Assembly: GCA_032622095.1 (NCBI GenBank)
Contig: CP136068.1
Coordinates: forward strand, 137,711,989 to 137,775,988
Origin: Siphonodentalium dalli
Taxonomy: Eukaryota > Mollusca > Scaphopoda > Gadilida > Siphonodentaliidae
Reading direction: 5' to 3'
Length of the DNA stretch: 64,000 nt
Under the pieces are notes generated by a model that was not told the DNA's origin, did not search any database, and saw only the letters and a program-made list of their open reading frames with translations. The translations under genes were made by a program, and so were the position numbers. Below are positions 34,475-43,649 of the stretch, one piece after another. Position 1 is the first letter of the stretch. Every line of letters starts with the position of its first letter.

Positions 34475-34520
34475 CGCCTGAAAGCAATACAACCAACCTC
34501 AAGCGGGGAGGTGGGAGGGT
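34475..34520. other. Spacer between right ITR and ICR
   Basis: Short linker, contains a G-rich GGGGAGGTGGGAGGG. Confidence 0.5.
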
Positions 34521-34630
34521 CTGTAATACTAATAAGTGCATTTACTCATAAAACTATAATTTGAGAGAAACTCTCAAATTTATAATTTTTATTTCGTAAA
34601 TGACTTATTAGTATTACAGACATTGGGAAT
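34521..34630. repeat. DIRS internal complementary region
   Basis: 34521-34586 is the complement of the right outer end (34250-34317) and 34587-34630 matches the complement of the left outer end (39469-39512). The two meet in a run of T. In DIRS1 such a region is the template that restores both ends and forms the circular intermediate. Confidence 0.95.
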
Positions 34631-34864
34631 ATTACAGATTCCAAGGCATACCTATATATAGGAGGTGGGTAGAATGTTAACTGAATACAAATTAAATTTT
34701 TGTACTCACATTCTGTAGACTATCTTCTTGAAGTCCACACCAAAAAAGAATAAAATGACCTTCTACCTAAAGGTCTCTTGATCCACATCACCAATGTCCC
34801 TCTATATACATATATGTACACTATCTGGGTTTGTAGCAACTCGCCAAACTCCGGTAACACATAA
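34631..34864. other. DIRS 3' untranslated region
   Basis: No frame. Lies between the recombinase stop and the internal complementary region. Confidence 0.6.
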
Positions 34865-35878
34865 TTAGGAAGGAGGTGAACGACTTCTTGTCAGAACCTC
34901 CAACCCCACAGGCTTCAAATAATGTTTAATAAAGGTGGTCTCTTGAGACCAATCTGCTGCTGATAACACTTGATCCAAAGAAGCACCATTGAAGAGGGCC
35001 CAGGTGGGTCCGACACTCCTGGTAGAATGGCCCGAAACAGGAGGCGGAGTCTGCTGTTGATTCGCATAAGCAGTCCGAATACACTGGACAATCCATCTAG
35101 ATATGGACTGGCTAGACACCGGCTGATGAGGTTGCTTGAGACTGAGAAAAACAGAAACACTGGATTCAGAACCACTCGCCACTTGCCGCCAATCCGATGT
35201 CCGCTGAAGATATGTCAAGAAGGCACGTTTCGGATCCAAGGCAGGACAGTCTGAGAAGCTAGGAATGAAAATCTCCTGTGAGTGATGGGAAGGTCGATCC
35301 TGTTTAGCCAAGCCCTGATGTCGAAAAGAAATACCCTGTTCCATCACATTAACATAACCTTCGCCCAGCCTCAAGGATTTTAAGTCACTGCAGCGACGAA
35401 ACGATGTAATGGCCAAAAGAAAAACCGTCTTCCACGTGACCATCTTCATTGATGCTTCCTCTAGAGGTTCAAATGGAGCAGCTGTTAGTCCTTCTAAAAC
35501 AAGAGGAAGATCCCATTTAGGCAAGAGATTACGAACTGGTGGCCTTTGATTGAAAACGCCACGTAACATTCTAATAATACTTGGATGCTGTCCAACCAAA
35601 TGACCATCCAAGGGTGGTAAGACGGAAGACAACATAGACCGGTAACCAGTAATGGTCGCATAAGCTAAACCTTTATCAAATAAATGAGAAATGAAATTGG
35701 CGCAATCGGTTAAAGTGACTCGAAACGGATCAATTTGTTGTGAACTACACCAGCGATTAAATTGTCGGAATTTACTGGTGTAGTCCTTTCTTGTCCCAGA
35801 GCGCCAAGAGGCCAGGAGCAAGTCTCGAGATTGTTCAGAAAAGCCTTTTGCCGTGAACTGTCTGTTGATAGCAGCCAT
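34865..35878 (-). CDS. DIRS tyrosine recombinase
   Basis: Catalyses strand exchange that inserts the circular DNA copy of the element. The minus-strand frame is open from 36832, but recombinase-like sequence starts near the Met at 35878 (337 codons), so that start is my choice. The N-terminal SAM-like core-binding part has LLASWRSGTRKDYTSKFRQF. The catalytic residues are visible: Arg in TSFRRCSDL (35393-35398), H-x-x-R in SGHSTRSVGPT (about 35019-35030), and the nucleophile Tyr in FIKHYLKP (34919-34921). No stop or shift is seen inside this frame. It overlaps the end of the RNase H frame by 169 bases in another frame. Expression by translational coupling, shift or splicing cannot be told from sequence. 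Confidence 0.9.
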   Translation of the reverse strand: MAAINRQFTAKGFSEQSRDLLLASWRSGTRKDYTSKFRQFNRWCSSQQIDPFRVTLTDCANFISHLFDKGLAYATITGYRSMLSSVLPPLDGHLVGQHPSIIRMLRGVFNQRPPVRNLLPKWDLPLVLEGLTAAPFEPLEEASMKMVTWKTVFLLAITSFRRCSDLKSLRLGEGYVNVMEQGISFRHQGLAKQDRPSHHSQEIFIPSFSDCPALDPKRAFLTYLQRTSDWRQVASGSESSVSVFLSLKQPHQPVSSQSISRWIVQCIRTAYANQQQTPPPVSGHSTRSVGPTWALFNGASLDQVLSAADWSQETTFIKHYLKPVGLEVLTRSRSPPS

Positions 35879-36804
35879 GCAGCTAAGTTCAGATCGCCCG
35901 GTAACGGATGAAAAATCCGACCTTGACCCTGCGAGAGAAGCGTTGGGAATAGTGGTAACCGGAGCGGAGCTGCTACCAGCAATCGGAGCAGATTGGGAAA
36001 CCAGCTCTGACGAGGCCAAACCGGAGCTATTAGAATTAGCTGGCAATGGTACATTTCCATGTGTTTGAGACACCGAGAGATCAGACTGATTGGTGGAAAC
36101 GCGTACGCAAATAGGTTTTCCCACGGTATTGACAGTGCATCTATTTTCCACGCCTTTGGATGCGGTGTCCATGAGCAGAACTGTAGAGTCTGAGCATTCT
36201 CGGCCGAGGCAAACAGATCTACTGACGGACATTTCCAACGGCGGAAAAGTTGTTGTACAATCGACGGATGTAACAGCCATTCGTTGCGATCGATCGGTTT
36301 TCGACTCAACCAATCGGCCAGGTGATTGTCGACGCCCCGCACATGAGCCGCTTTTAGCGTCACATTGTTCATGAGGGCCAACTGCCATAAACACCATGCC
36401 ATCTGACATAGTTCGTCGGACCGTGTTCCGCCTTGTTTGTTTATATACTGCGTGACGGTCGTATTGTCGGAACGAATTAATACATTCTGATGGCGCAACT
36501 GAGGAAGGAAATGTCGTACCGAACGGATCACTGCCTCCATTTCCAGACAATTGATGTGCCGTAACTTTTCCATCGGCGACCAGGTGCCCTGAACCACATG
36601 ATGTTGCAGGACCCCGCCCCAGCCGACTGAACTGCTCGCATCCGTAGAGAGGGTTACCCATTGATACGGAGCAGCCAGAAACCGCCCTTGAAGAAGATTG
36701 CTCTCCCGAAGCCACCACTGAAGACAATGATGGATATGCAGTGAATGAGGAATAATCCGGCGTAAAGGCATGCGCAGAGGAGACCAATGTTGTCGGAGAT
36801 AGTT
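35710..36804 (-). CDS. DIRS RNase H and methylase-like tail
   Basis: RNase H removes the RNA strand during reverse transcription. The frame stays open up to 37698, but upstream of about 36804 it is a shadow of the RT frame. RNase H motifs in order: LSTDASSSVGWGG (Asp at 36640-36642), NCLEMEAV (Glu), IRSDNTTVTQYINKQGG (Asp), HVRGVDNHLADWLSR (His/Asp). After it comes the DIRS-type conserved region VDLFASAENA..DALSIPW..YAFPPISL. In DIRS elements this position is assigned to a Dam-like methyltransferase, but the usual NPPY is not seen, so activity is doubtful. The frame joins the RT frame by a -1 step near 36804. It ends 169 bases inside the recombinase frame. Confidence 0.85.
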   Translation of the reverse strand, partial: NYLRQHWSPLRMPLRRIIPHSLHIHHCLQWWLRESNLLQGRFLAAPYQWVTLSTDASSSVGWGGVLQHHVVQGTWSPMEKLRHINCLEMEAVIRSVRHFLPQLRHQNVLIRSDNTTVTQYINKQGGTRSDELCQMAWCLWQLALMNNVTLKAAHVRGVDNHLADWLSRKPIDRNEWLLHPSIVQQLFRRWKCPSVDLFASAENAQTLQFCSWTPHPKAWKIDALSIPWENLFAYAFPPISLISRCLKHMEMYHCQLILIAPVWPRQSWFPNLLRLLVAAPLRLPLFPTLLSQGQGRIFHPLPGDLNLAAWLLSTDSSRQKAFLNNLETCSWPLGALGQERTTPVNSDNLIAGVVHNKLIRFESL

Positions 36805-36881
36805 TGAACTGGTCGCATATATAGGCGAGCATTTGGCACTATCTCCAAAAGCGACGCTGCCATACCCAAGAATACCAGGTA

Positions 36882-37832
36882 TTATCGGGCAGGGTTGGGT
36901 CTTAGACTGAGGTCGAGAGCTACGCGCTTCAAGTTTATCACCCGCTCCAGCGTTGGGTATACCTGACCTGTTTGAAAATTGAACTTGCAACCTAAGTAAG
37001 TGATCGTTTGAGATGGTACAAGATGGGACTTTTCCTTGTTCACAAGAAATCCCAAATTTGTCAACAGATGTAGGACCAAACGTCGATGTTGACAAAGAAC
37101 CGAGCGAGACGCATTGACTACCAACCAATCGTCCAGGTAATGACACACCCGTACCCCTTGATGATGAAGAAAAGCTATGATGACCGAAGTTACTTTGGTG
37201 AAAATCCGCGGGGCCATGGTTGGACCGAAGCATAGAGCTTTCCACTGATAACTGACTCCTTGAAAATGGAATCTCAAGTATTTTCGGTGCGTGGTATGAA
37301 TCGCCAGATGCATGTACGCATCGGTCAAATCGAGGGAAAACGCATGGTCGCCCTTGTGGACGGCACTGAGAACCATGGAGAGAGTGTCCATTTTGAAGTG
37401 CTTTTTCTTTATAAACTGATTCAGACTCCGAAGATTGAGAACGGGTCGCAACGTCCCGTTTTTCTTGGGAACCAGAAAGATGGTGCTGTAAAACCCCCTC
37501 TGAATCTCGCCCAATGGAACCAATTCGATAGCATTTTTGGACAGAAGAAGTTGAATTTCTTGTTGAATAAGAGGGATCTGTCGTGTAGGAACTCGAGTTT
37601 CCCGCACACCCGAAAACTTCGGATGTGTGTGAAACTCCAACTGGTAACCCTCTTTCACGAGGGCTAACACCCAAGTATCCGCAGTTATACGTTTCCAATT
37701 TGTCCAGAAAAGTGAAATCCGCCCCCCTACGGGGACGGTTGGCAAAGGAATAGTTACAGGTGTACTTACATAGTCATTGTGTCGATCTTCCCCGGCCACG
37801 ACCGCGGCCACGGGAATAGTGTCCACCACCAA
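36882..37832 (-). CDS. DIRS reverse transcriptase
   Basis: RNA-dependent DNA polymerase of the element (316 codons to the first stop). An N-terminal ISLFWTNWKRIT and a GYQLEFHTHP block are typical of DIRS/Ngaro enzymes. Fingers GFYSTIFLVPKKNG (113-126), motif A FSLDLTDAY (Asp168), motif B FGPTMAPRIF (202-211) and motif C YLDD (232-235) are all present. The first Met overlaps the end of ORF1 by 59 bases in another frame. The stop TAA at 36882-36884 falls before the end of the domain: the same frame continues with GMAASLLEIVPNARLYMRPV to about 36804, which is the expected thumb/connection sequence. The stop is therefore probably a point mutation. Confidence 0.92.
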   Translation of the reverse strand: MVVDTIPVAAVVAGEDRHNDYVSTPVTIPLPTVPVGGRISLFWTNWKRITADTWVLALVKEGYQLEFHTHPKFSGVRETRVPTRQIPLIQQEIQLLLSKNAIELVPLGEIQRGFYSTIFLVPKKNGTLRPVLNLRSLNQFIKKKHFKMDTLSMVLSAVHKGDHAFSLDLTDAYMHLAIHTTHRKYLRFHFQGVSYQWKALCFGPTMAPRIFTKVTSVIIAFLHHQGVRVCHYLDDWLVVNASRSVLCQHRRLVLHLLTNLGFLVNKEKSHLVPSQTITYLGCKFNFQTGQVYPTLERVINLKRVALDLSLRPNPAR

Positions 37833-39267
37833 ATCCTCTATTTGATTGGTCTCTGGTAAACTTCGGAATCCGAAAATTAGAGGGAGGCTGTTCTGGTACC
37901 AATCTAGTCACAGTAGCAGACGCCGGTTGCTTCTTAGGTTCCGTGGGATAAGAAGCCTTACGCTTAAGTCCCTTCATGTGAGAATCTGGCGGAGGGGGAA
38001 TCAAGTCCTCAACCTGCTTCTTCCGCTCTTTCCGAGCTTTCAACAAAGGTTCCAGACCCGGTCCAAACACACCCTCACCAGTGAGTGGCAAATTGGACAA
38101 TTCATGTTTATGGTCAGAATTGAGTAGACCAGCATCATGCAGAGCTAAATATCTGCGAACAATGTGAAAGAATGCTCCGGACCGGCCAATTTGGTCCATC
38201 CCGCGACAAGTCATTGCAAATATGTCCTTAAGTAATTCCACACACTCAGTGGTATCGTGGTCATGCGACAACTTGAATAACAACCGTCCCAGTGCTTGCT
38301 GAACATATAAGTTTACCACCACTCCAAGTCGTGCAGCCTGCTGGCCTTTGTAAGCCAACTGTTCTGCTCGTTTAGCAGGCTGATTAACCAACGAAGTGTT
38401 GGCAGAAGAAAAGGCAGGCTTTTGCTTATAAACTCCATGCTTTTTGAACAAACATGAGTCTATAAAATCATCTAAGGATGGAACTTTCAAAAAAGTTTCG
38501 GTCGTGTCATCAATTGGAAATTTATCAAAAGTTTCCTCTGAAAATGCACTTAAATTGTATGGTGCCGACGAACGATACGAAGTCGCCAACACCGATTTCT
38601 GAGACTCGTCGATGCATAAACCAACCTGTTTGTCATCTTTTGGCATAGAACATCTTGCACCAAACAAATCTTGTAAAGATGTATGTTGAAAATCACGATC
38701 CTGGTGATCAGGAGAGTGACTGTCAGGAACTAGCTGAACTTCAGAATTGCAATCGGAATCTGACAGCACACCAGACTCTAAGTCCAAAATATCATGTACA
38801 ATGTCTTCTGTTGACTTTGCTGAATTTTTGTCTCCAGTGGACTTGGACATAGAAGAAAAACGTAAGTTTCTCGACGCACCACGATTGTCGTCAGAATTCT
38901 CTAAAACATGGTCTCCAATGGACCGAGAATTCGCCTGTGCCGCTACATGGTCATGTGTATGCTGGCCTCCAACGGGCCGAGAATTCACGTTTACGTCACG
39001 CACTGACGTGGAACTCCCAAGAGCAGCTGCCGACGTAGAAACGTTTGAACCCGCGATGGTCAACAACGCTTGCACGAAATCAGGAGACAGAAGATTGGAA
39101 AGTCGGTCAACCTTACCTTCTAATCCCCCCATTTTGTCAGTCCATTTCTCGTCGAGAATAGCATATTGTGCACGGCGTTTACAACGCTTTTTATGCGGAG
39201 AAGGTGAATGAAGCAAAGACGTATCCGTCGTATCCTCGTCCGAAGAATTGCTTCCCACATCCGCCAT
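37774..39267 (-). CDS. DIRS ORF1 (Gag-like, putative)
   Basis: 497 codons, uninterrupted, first ORF after a 245-base leader. It occupies the place of the structural/nucleocapsid protein of DIRS elements, and I infer that role from position and composition, not from a recognised domain. N-terminal third acidic and Ser-rich with a basic patch KKRCKRRAQY (about 28-37). The middle is helical-looking (about 290-420). C-terminus has LIPPPPDSHMKGLKRKASYP and ends in an Arg/Gly tail, SRGRGRGRGRSTQ, suited to binding nucleic acid. The start Met is the first in frame and lies 73 bases inside the left inverted repeat boundary. Confidence 0.75.
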   Translation of the reverse strand: MADVGSNSSDEDTTDTSLLHSPSPHKKRCKRRAQYAILDEKWTDKMGGLEGKVDRLSNLLSPDFVQALLTIAGSNVSTSAAALGSSTSVRDVNVNSRPVGGQHTHDHVAAQANSRSIGDHVLENSDDNRGASRNLRFSSMSKSTGDKNSAKSTEDIVHDILDLESGVLSDSDCNSEVQLVPDSHSPDHQDRDFQHTSLQDLFGARCSMPKDDKQVGLCIDESQKSVLATSYRSSAPYNLSAFSEETFDKFPIDDTTETFLKVPSLDDFIDSCLFKKHGVYKQKPAFSSANTSLVNQPAKRAEQLAYKGQQAARLGVVVNLYVQQALGRLLFKLSHDHDTTECVELLKDIFAMTCRGMDQIGRSGAFFHIVRRYLALHDAGLLNSDHKHELSNLPLTGEGVFGPGLEPLLKARKERKKQVEDLIPPPPDSHMKGLKRKASYPTEPKKQPASATVTRLVPEQPPSNFRIPKFTRDQSNRGFGGGHYSRGRGRGRGRSTQ

Positions 39268-39319
39268 AACTCAACAATAAAAAGTTGAAAGAATAGAGCT
39301 ACATAAAAAAACCGGCGTG

Positions 39320-39512
39320 TTGAAAAACGCCAAATCCGAGAAAGTGAGGAGTGAAGGTCACGGTGGACCACGTGACACAGCCCAGCTGTGGTGGTCCGTG
39401 CGAAGCATGTGAACTTTTTAGTTCACCTGCGGTTTAGAGCATGGCGAGTTATTTTTAGCCATCCGGGAATTCCCAATGTCTGTAATACTAATAAGTCATT
39501 TACGAAATAAAA
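39320..39512. repeat. DIRS left inverted terminal repeat
   Basis: Exact inverted copy of 34300-34456 across 39340-39496. Its outer bases (39497-39512, TCATTTACGAAATAAAA region) differ from the right end and are copied in the internal complementary region. As the transcribed upstream end it should hold the promoter, but no core motif was identified. Confidence 0.95.
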
Positions 39513-39725
39513 TTGGATATAATGTTTGTTAAAATAATGACTTTGAGCAAGATTATTCCTCATTTCTGTTATAACAGCATACCGGAGTGTTTCACATCAC
39601 TTTAAACACAAGAGTTCTCATTGGCTGCCAATTTGCTGAGTAACATGCGAAAATCGTCAACAAGGCTACCACTCTAATTCTCCGTTTTATCAACAAGCTT
39701 TTAGTGAGGAAATTCTTCTCCCGTT
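39513..39725 (+). repeat. Dispersed repeat J, continued right of DIRS
   Basis: Resumes the sequence seen at 2470-2563 (minus strand) and then the CTCTAATTCTCCGTTTTATC block of repeat J. Confidence 0.7.
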
Positions 39726-39745
39726 TGCTATTTTTGGTGTCAGCA

Positions 39746-40193
39746 GGGCAATATTTCTTAAAATATTGTCATGAATTTTTCGAAGTTCTGTAATATTTGG
39801 ATATCCATATAGTGTATTAATATGCTAACAACTTTTTCAAGCCAATGTTTTGAAAAAAAAGTACTTCATTAAAAGATAATTTCCTGAAAAACTAGGTTTT
39901 CTAATCTAGTACCCCATGGTTTCTAAAGGTAACATATTTGAATCAATATTTAGTTCAGAAGTATATAAGACACTGGCTAATTGCCCAATGTTCTTATAAA
40001 AATATTCTCTTATCAGAATGTAAAGAAAGTATTATCAGGAATGTTATCTGATTACCTGTGTTTGACATATTCTCTGCCTTCTGACTACCTGTATGAGCGC
40101 ATGTCAGCAGTTAATAAATCGGCTCTCTTCAGCTTTGTTTCCCACTCAGCTATGCCTCTCACCTGCACAACAAGTGTCAGATGAAATACCACA
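39746..40193 (+). repeat. 450-bp direct repeat, copy 1
   Basis: From GGGCAATATTTCTTAAA to GTGTCAGATGAAATACCACA, it recurs at 40691-41144. The spacing is 945 bp. Open frames inside are not conserved in frame between copies. Confidence 0.85.
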
Positions 40194-40210
40194 TGAATGC
40201 ATGTCCACAT

Positions 40211-40609
40211 TTAACCATTTACCCAACAAACCGGCCAAAACCTGCCAAATAAAGCTTCAACAGCCTAAAATATCTTCAGTCTGTCTCAATAGAACCATAC
40301 AAATATGGATATCATTGGAACCGTCTCCTTGACCACATTGTGATAGTTACAGTTATGCTCTGTGCCAATGCATTCTCTTATATATGCGAGTCGACCATAG
40401 GTCGCCTCGCATATATAAGAGAATGCATTGGCCTAAAAAAAATCTTTTTTAACACTTTTTACCATTTTTTCTTACATTCTTTAACAATTTTATAATTTTT
40501 AATGTGTTAAGCCAATGCATTCTCTTATATATGCGAGGCGACATATGGTCGACTCGCATATATAAGAGAATGCATTGGCACAGGGCCGTTCTGTTGGGTA
40601 AAGGGTTAA
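40211..40609 (+). mobile_element. MITE A8
   Basis: A element (left end TTAACCATTTACCC variant), both cassettes present, TTAA ends. Lies in the spacer between the two 450-bp repeats. Confidence 0.9.
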
Positions 40610-40690
40610 CTTGATCTTGCTGAGCTTTACTTCTCTTCCACATATTTTTATGCTGAATTTTTTTTTATGAGATCCTACAGTACTGTATAA

Positions 40691-41144
40691 GGGCAATATT
40701 TCTTAAAAATTTGTCATTATTTTTTTGAAGTTCTGCATCATATGGATAGATATGATATAATATTCTAGCCTGATTTTCAAGTCCTGTTATAAAATGAACT
40801 TGTTTCATTACAAGATAACTCCCAGAAAAAAATAGGTTTCATAATCTACTAGTAGTACCTCATGCTCTCTAAATATAAATTATCTGAATTTGTTTCAAGA
40901 TCAAAAGTATCTGAGATACGTACTAGTACTGGCTAATTGCCCAATGTTCTTATAGAAATATTCTCTTATCAGAATGTAAAGATAGTATTATCAAAATTGT
41001 TATTTTGTTGTTTGACACATTCTCCGCCCATAGACTACCTGTATGAGCGCATGTCCGCAGTTAATAAATTGGCTCTCTTCAGCTTTGATCCTCTCTCAAC
41101 TATGCCTCTCACCTGCGCAACAAGTGTCAGATGAAATACCACAG
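40691..41144 (+). repeat. 450-bp direct repeat, copy 2
   Basis: Second copy of 39746-40193 with many substitutions, so an old duplication. Confidence 0.85.
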
Positions 41145-41444
41145 GCCATCAGGAGATATCTCCGTTTGATCGGGAACTCAAGAGTATGTTGCTTCTGTGT
41201 GGTACTGATTCAGTGTGATAACAGCATTTCAAGGGTATCTGAGATTAGCTACATAGAGATTTGGAATGTTCTTTCCATTGGAGCCATTATCATAGAAATT
41301 CTTTTTTATTGTCTAATTGAAGTTTAAGAGATCTAATTAGGGGATCCACATACTGTTGAGTTGGATATGCCGGGATTTGAGCATTGCCTGCGAGTTAACA
41401 AACTATTATCATGCTCAAATCCACAAATATCCAATGAAACAGGG
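41145..41444. other. Unassigned segment
   Basis: Nothing recognised. Confidence 0.3.
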
Positions 41445-41971
41445 TACAGTAATGCATTAAATAATTGACTCCTTAACCCTTTGAGTGCCAGGGGCCGATC
41501 TCATCGGCCCTAAACCTACAAAATAAGTCTGTTAACCCTTTACCCAACAGAACGGCCCTGTGCCAATGCATTCTCTTATATATGCGAGTCGACCATAGGT
41601 CGCCTCGCATATATAAGAGAATGCAATGGCTTAACACATTAAAAATTATAAAATTGTTAAAGAATGTAAGAAAAAATGGTAAAAAGTGTTAAAAAAAGAT
41701 TTTTTTTAGGCCAATGCATTCTCTTATATATGCGAGGCGACCTATAAGAGAATGCATTGGCACAGGGTATATGGGTTGATACAAAAATTGACCTGGCACT
41801 CAAAGGGTTAACCACAGCAGAATTATGGGTAATTTTTCAAGATTTAATCGGAAATATGGCTTGTGTGAGCTTTCTGGTGAATGGCAAATAGCCATCTTTC
41901 CGACTAAATCCTGAAAATTTACCCATATTTCTGGTGTGGTTAAGGAGTCAATTATTTATGGCATTACTGTA
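41445..41971. mobile_element. Foldback D13, hosting B5
   Basis: D ends with TA on both sides. The arm sequence CTCC-TTAA-CCACAGC is split at its TTAA by B5. Removing B5 leaves a normal D palindrome of about 190 bp. Confidence 0.9.
41473..41811 (-). mobile_element. MITE B5 with A-type insert
   Basis: B ends and TTAA on both sides. Inside, the B sequence AAATAAGTCTG is followed by TTAACCCTTTACCCAACA (41532), the A left end, then two cassettes (the second with its loop and right arm truncated), then a B right flank (GGGTATATGGGTTGATAC). The A right end is missing. Confidence 0.85.
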
Positions 41972-42428
41972 TGTTCATCCCCATTGTAATTCAATCCAGC
42001 AAAAAATATAAAAGAAACTTTATGAATAACACTTTTTATCAATATTACATGATTTGAAGTGAGATATTCTTTTGCGGTGATAAAATCTCTGGGTACGTTC
42101 TATGGGGTTACTCGGAACAGCTTCAGATCAACTTTCTGTTAACTGTATCTAGAAAACAATGTTACGTTTGACTCGATTACGCAACTCCTGTCAGCGCAGT
42201 GACGTATTTTATGTGCATTGCCAATGACACTGTGCTCCATTCAGAATTTGTCTTCCAATCACGACCGATGCATTGTGAATCGAATACTAAAAGTAGCAGC
42301 TCTCGGGCAATCAGAATGCATGTTTCACTAAATTCACCCTCTGGGGATCTCACCAAATTTTCAGGCCAGATAAATATCTATTAATTGCAATATTACATCA
42401 AGTATCATCTGTAAATATTTATAACTCT
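41972..42428. other. Unassigned segment with E fragment
   Basis: 42328-42355 is an E fragment (TTCACTAAATTCACCCTCTG). Otherwise nothing recognised. Confidence 0.35.
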
Positions 42429-42613
42429 TTAACTTTTGCTAAGGAGATTTGCATGGAAATCCACATTCAAAATTGGCCCCTGTTTTTGTGGAAGAGTATT
42501 ATTTTTGCCTGCAAATAAGAAAATAGTTGATTATTCTATGGTATGTCAAGGGAAGGCAGTATGCAATGGTGAGGGTATACCATAACAGTTTGGATGGTTG
42601 TTTACTGTATTAA
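42429..42613 (+). repeat. TTAA-bounded 182-bp direct repeat, copy 1
   Basis: From TTAACTTTTGCTAAGGAG to GTTTGGATGGTTGTTTACTG. Copy 2 is at 43012-43196. Both are followed by an A element, in opposite orientations. Confidence 0.9.
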
Positions 42614-43015
42614 CCCTTTACCCAACAGAACGGCCCTGTGCCAATGCATTCTCTTATATATGCGAGTCGACCATAGGTCGCCTCGCATATATAAGAGAAT
42701 GCATTGGCTTAACACATTAAAAATTATAAAATTGTTAAAGAATATAAGAAAAAATGGTAAAAAGTGTTAAAAACAGATTTTTTTTAGGCCAATGCATTCT
42801 CTTATACATGTATATGCGAGGCGACCTATGGTAGACTCGCATATATAAGAGAATGCATTGGCACAGGGCATAACTGTAACCATCACAATGTGGTCAATGA
42901 GCCGGTTCCAATGATATCCATATTTGTATGGTTTTATTGAGACAGACCCAAGATAATTTAGGCTGTTGAAGCTTTATTTGACCGGTTTTGGCCGGTTTGT
43001 TGGGTAAAGGGTTAA
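42610..43015 (-). mobile_element. MITE A10 (reverse)
   Basis: Complete A element with TTAA ends. A TACATG insertion in the second cassette arm. Right TTAA is the start of the second 182-bp repeat. Confidence 0.9.
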
Positions 43016-43196
43016 CTTTTGCTAAGGAGATTTGCATGGAAATCCACATTCAAAATTGGCCCCTGTTTTTGTGGAAGGGTATTATTTTTGCCTGCAAATA
43101 AGAAAATAGTTGATTATTCTATGGTATGTCAAGGGAAGGCAGTATGCTATGGGGAGGGTATACCATAACAGTTTGGATGGTTGTTTACTGTAATAA
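43012..43196 (+). repeat. TTAA-bounded 182-bp direct repeat, copy 2
   Basis: Differs from copy 1 at only a few bases (for example CTATGGGGAGG for CAATGGTGAGG), so the duplication is recent. Confidence 0.9.
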
Positions 43197-43579
43197 CCCT
43201 TTACCCAACAAACCAGCCAAAACCGGCCAAATAAAGCTTCAACAGCCTAAAATATCTTCGGTCTGTCTCAATAGAACCATACAAATATGGATATCATTGG
43301 AATCGGCTCCTTGACCACATTGTGATAGTTACAGTTATGCCCTGTGCCAATGCATTCTCTTATATATGCGAGTCGACCATAGGTCGCCTCGCATATATAA
43401 GAGAATGCATTGGCCTTAAAAAAACTTTTTACCATTTTTTCTTACATTCTTTAACAATTTTTTAATTTTTAATGTGTTAAGCCAATGCATTCTCTTATAT
43501 ATGCGAGGCGACCTATGGTCGACTCGCATATATAAGAGAATGCATTGGCACAGGGCCCTTCTGTTGGGTAAAGGGTTAA
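43193..43579 (+). mobile_element. MITE A11 (forward)
   Basis: A element in the opposite orientation to A10, behind the second 182-bp repeat. Left TTAA is changed to ATAA; right TTAA intact. Spacer shortened. Confidence 0.9.
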
Positions 43580-43649
43580 TACCAAACTATACCATCATAC
43601 ATTAATAATGCAATACTTAGAATGTACAACACATTTCCCGTACCATACT

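Larger units (their letters stand above)
34250..39512 (-). mobile_element. DIRS-like tyrosine-recombinase retrotransposon (5263 bp)
   Basis: Minus-strand order is left inverted repeat, ORF1, reverse transcriptase, RNase H with methylase-like tail, tyrosine recombinase, internal complementary region, right inverted repeat. This is the plan of the DIRS group, which integrates with a tyrosine recombinase in place of a DDE integrase and makes no long target duplication. Comparison with the empty copy at 2470-2715 gives the ends to within a few bases: flank TCAA | element | TTGG, with at most two or three shared A/T bases. The ORFs overlap in different frames. It looks young: 157 bp of the two inverted repeats are identical. 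It is probably not autonomous as it stands, because of a stop at 36882 and a frame change near 36804. Confidence 0.93.

Noticed and set aside
36882-37698. Extension of the RNase H frame upstream across the RT
   Set aside because: The translation there has no RT motifs; all RT motifs are in the other frame. It is open by chance.
38747-39211. Plus-strand 154-codon frame inside the DIRS ORF1
   Set aside because: A shadow of the minus-strand ORF1. The reverse frame is longer and in the right position for a DIRS element.
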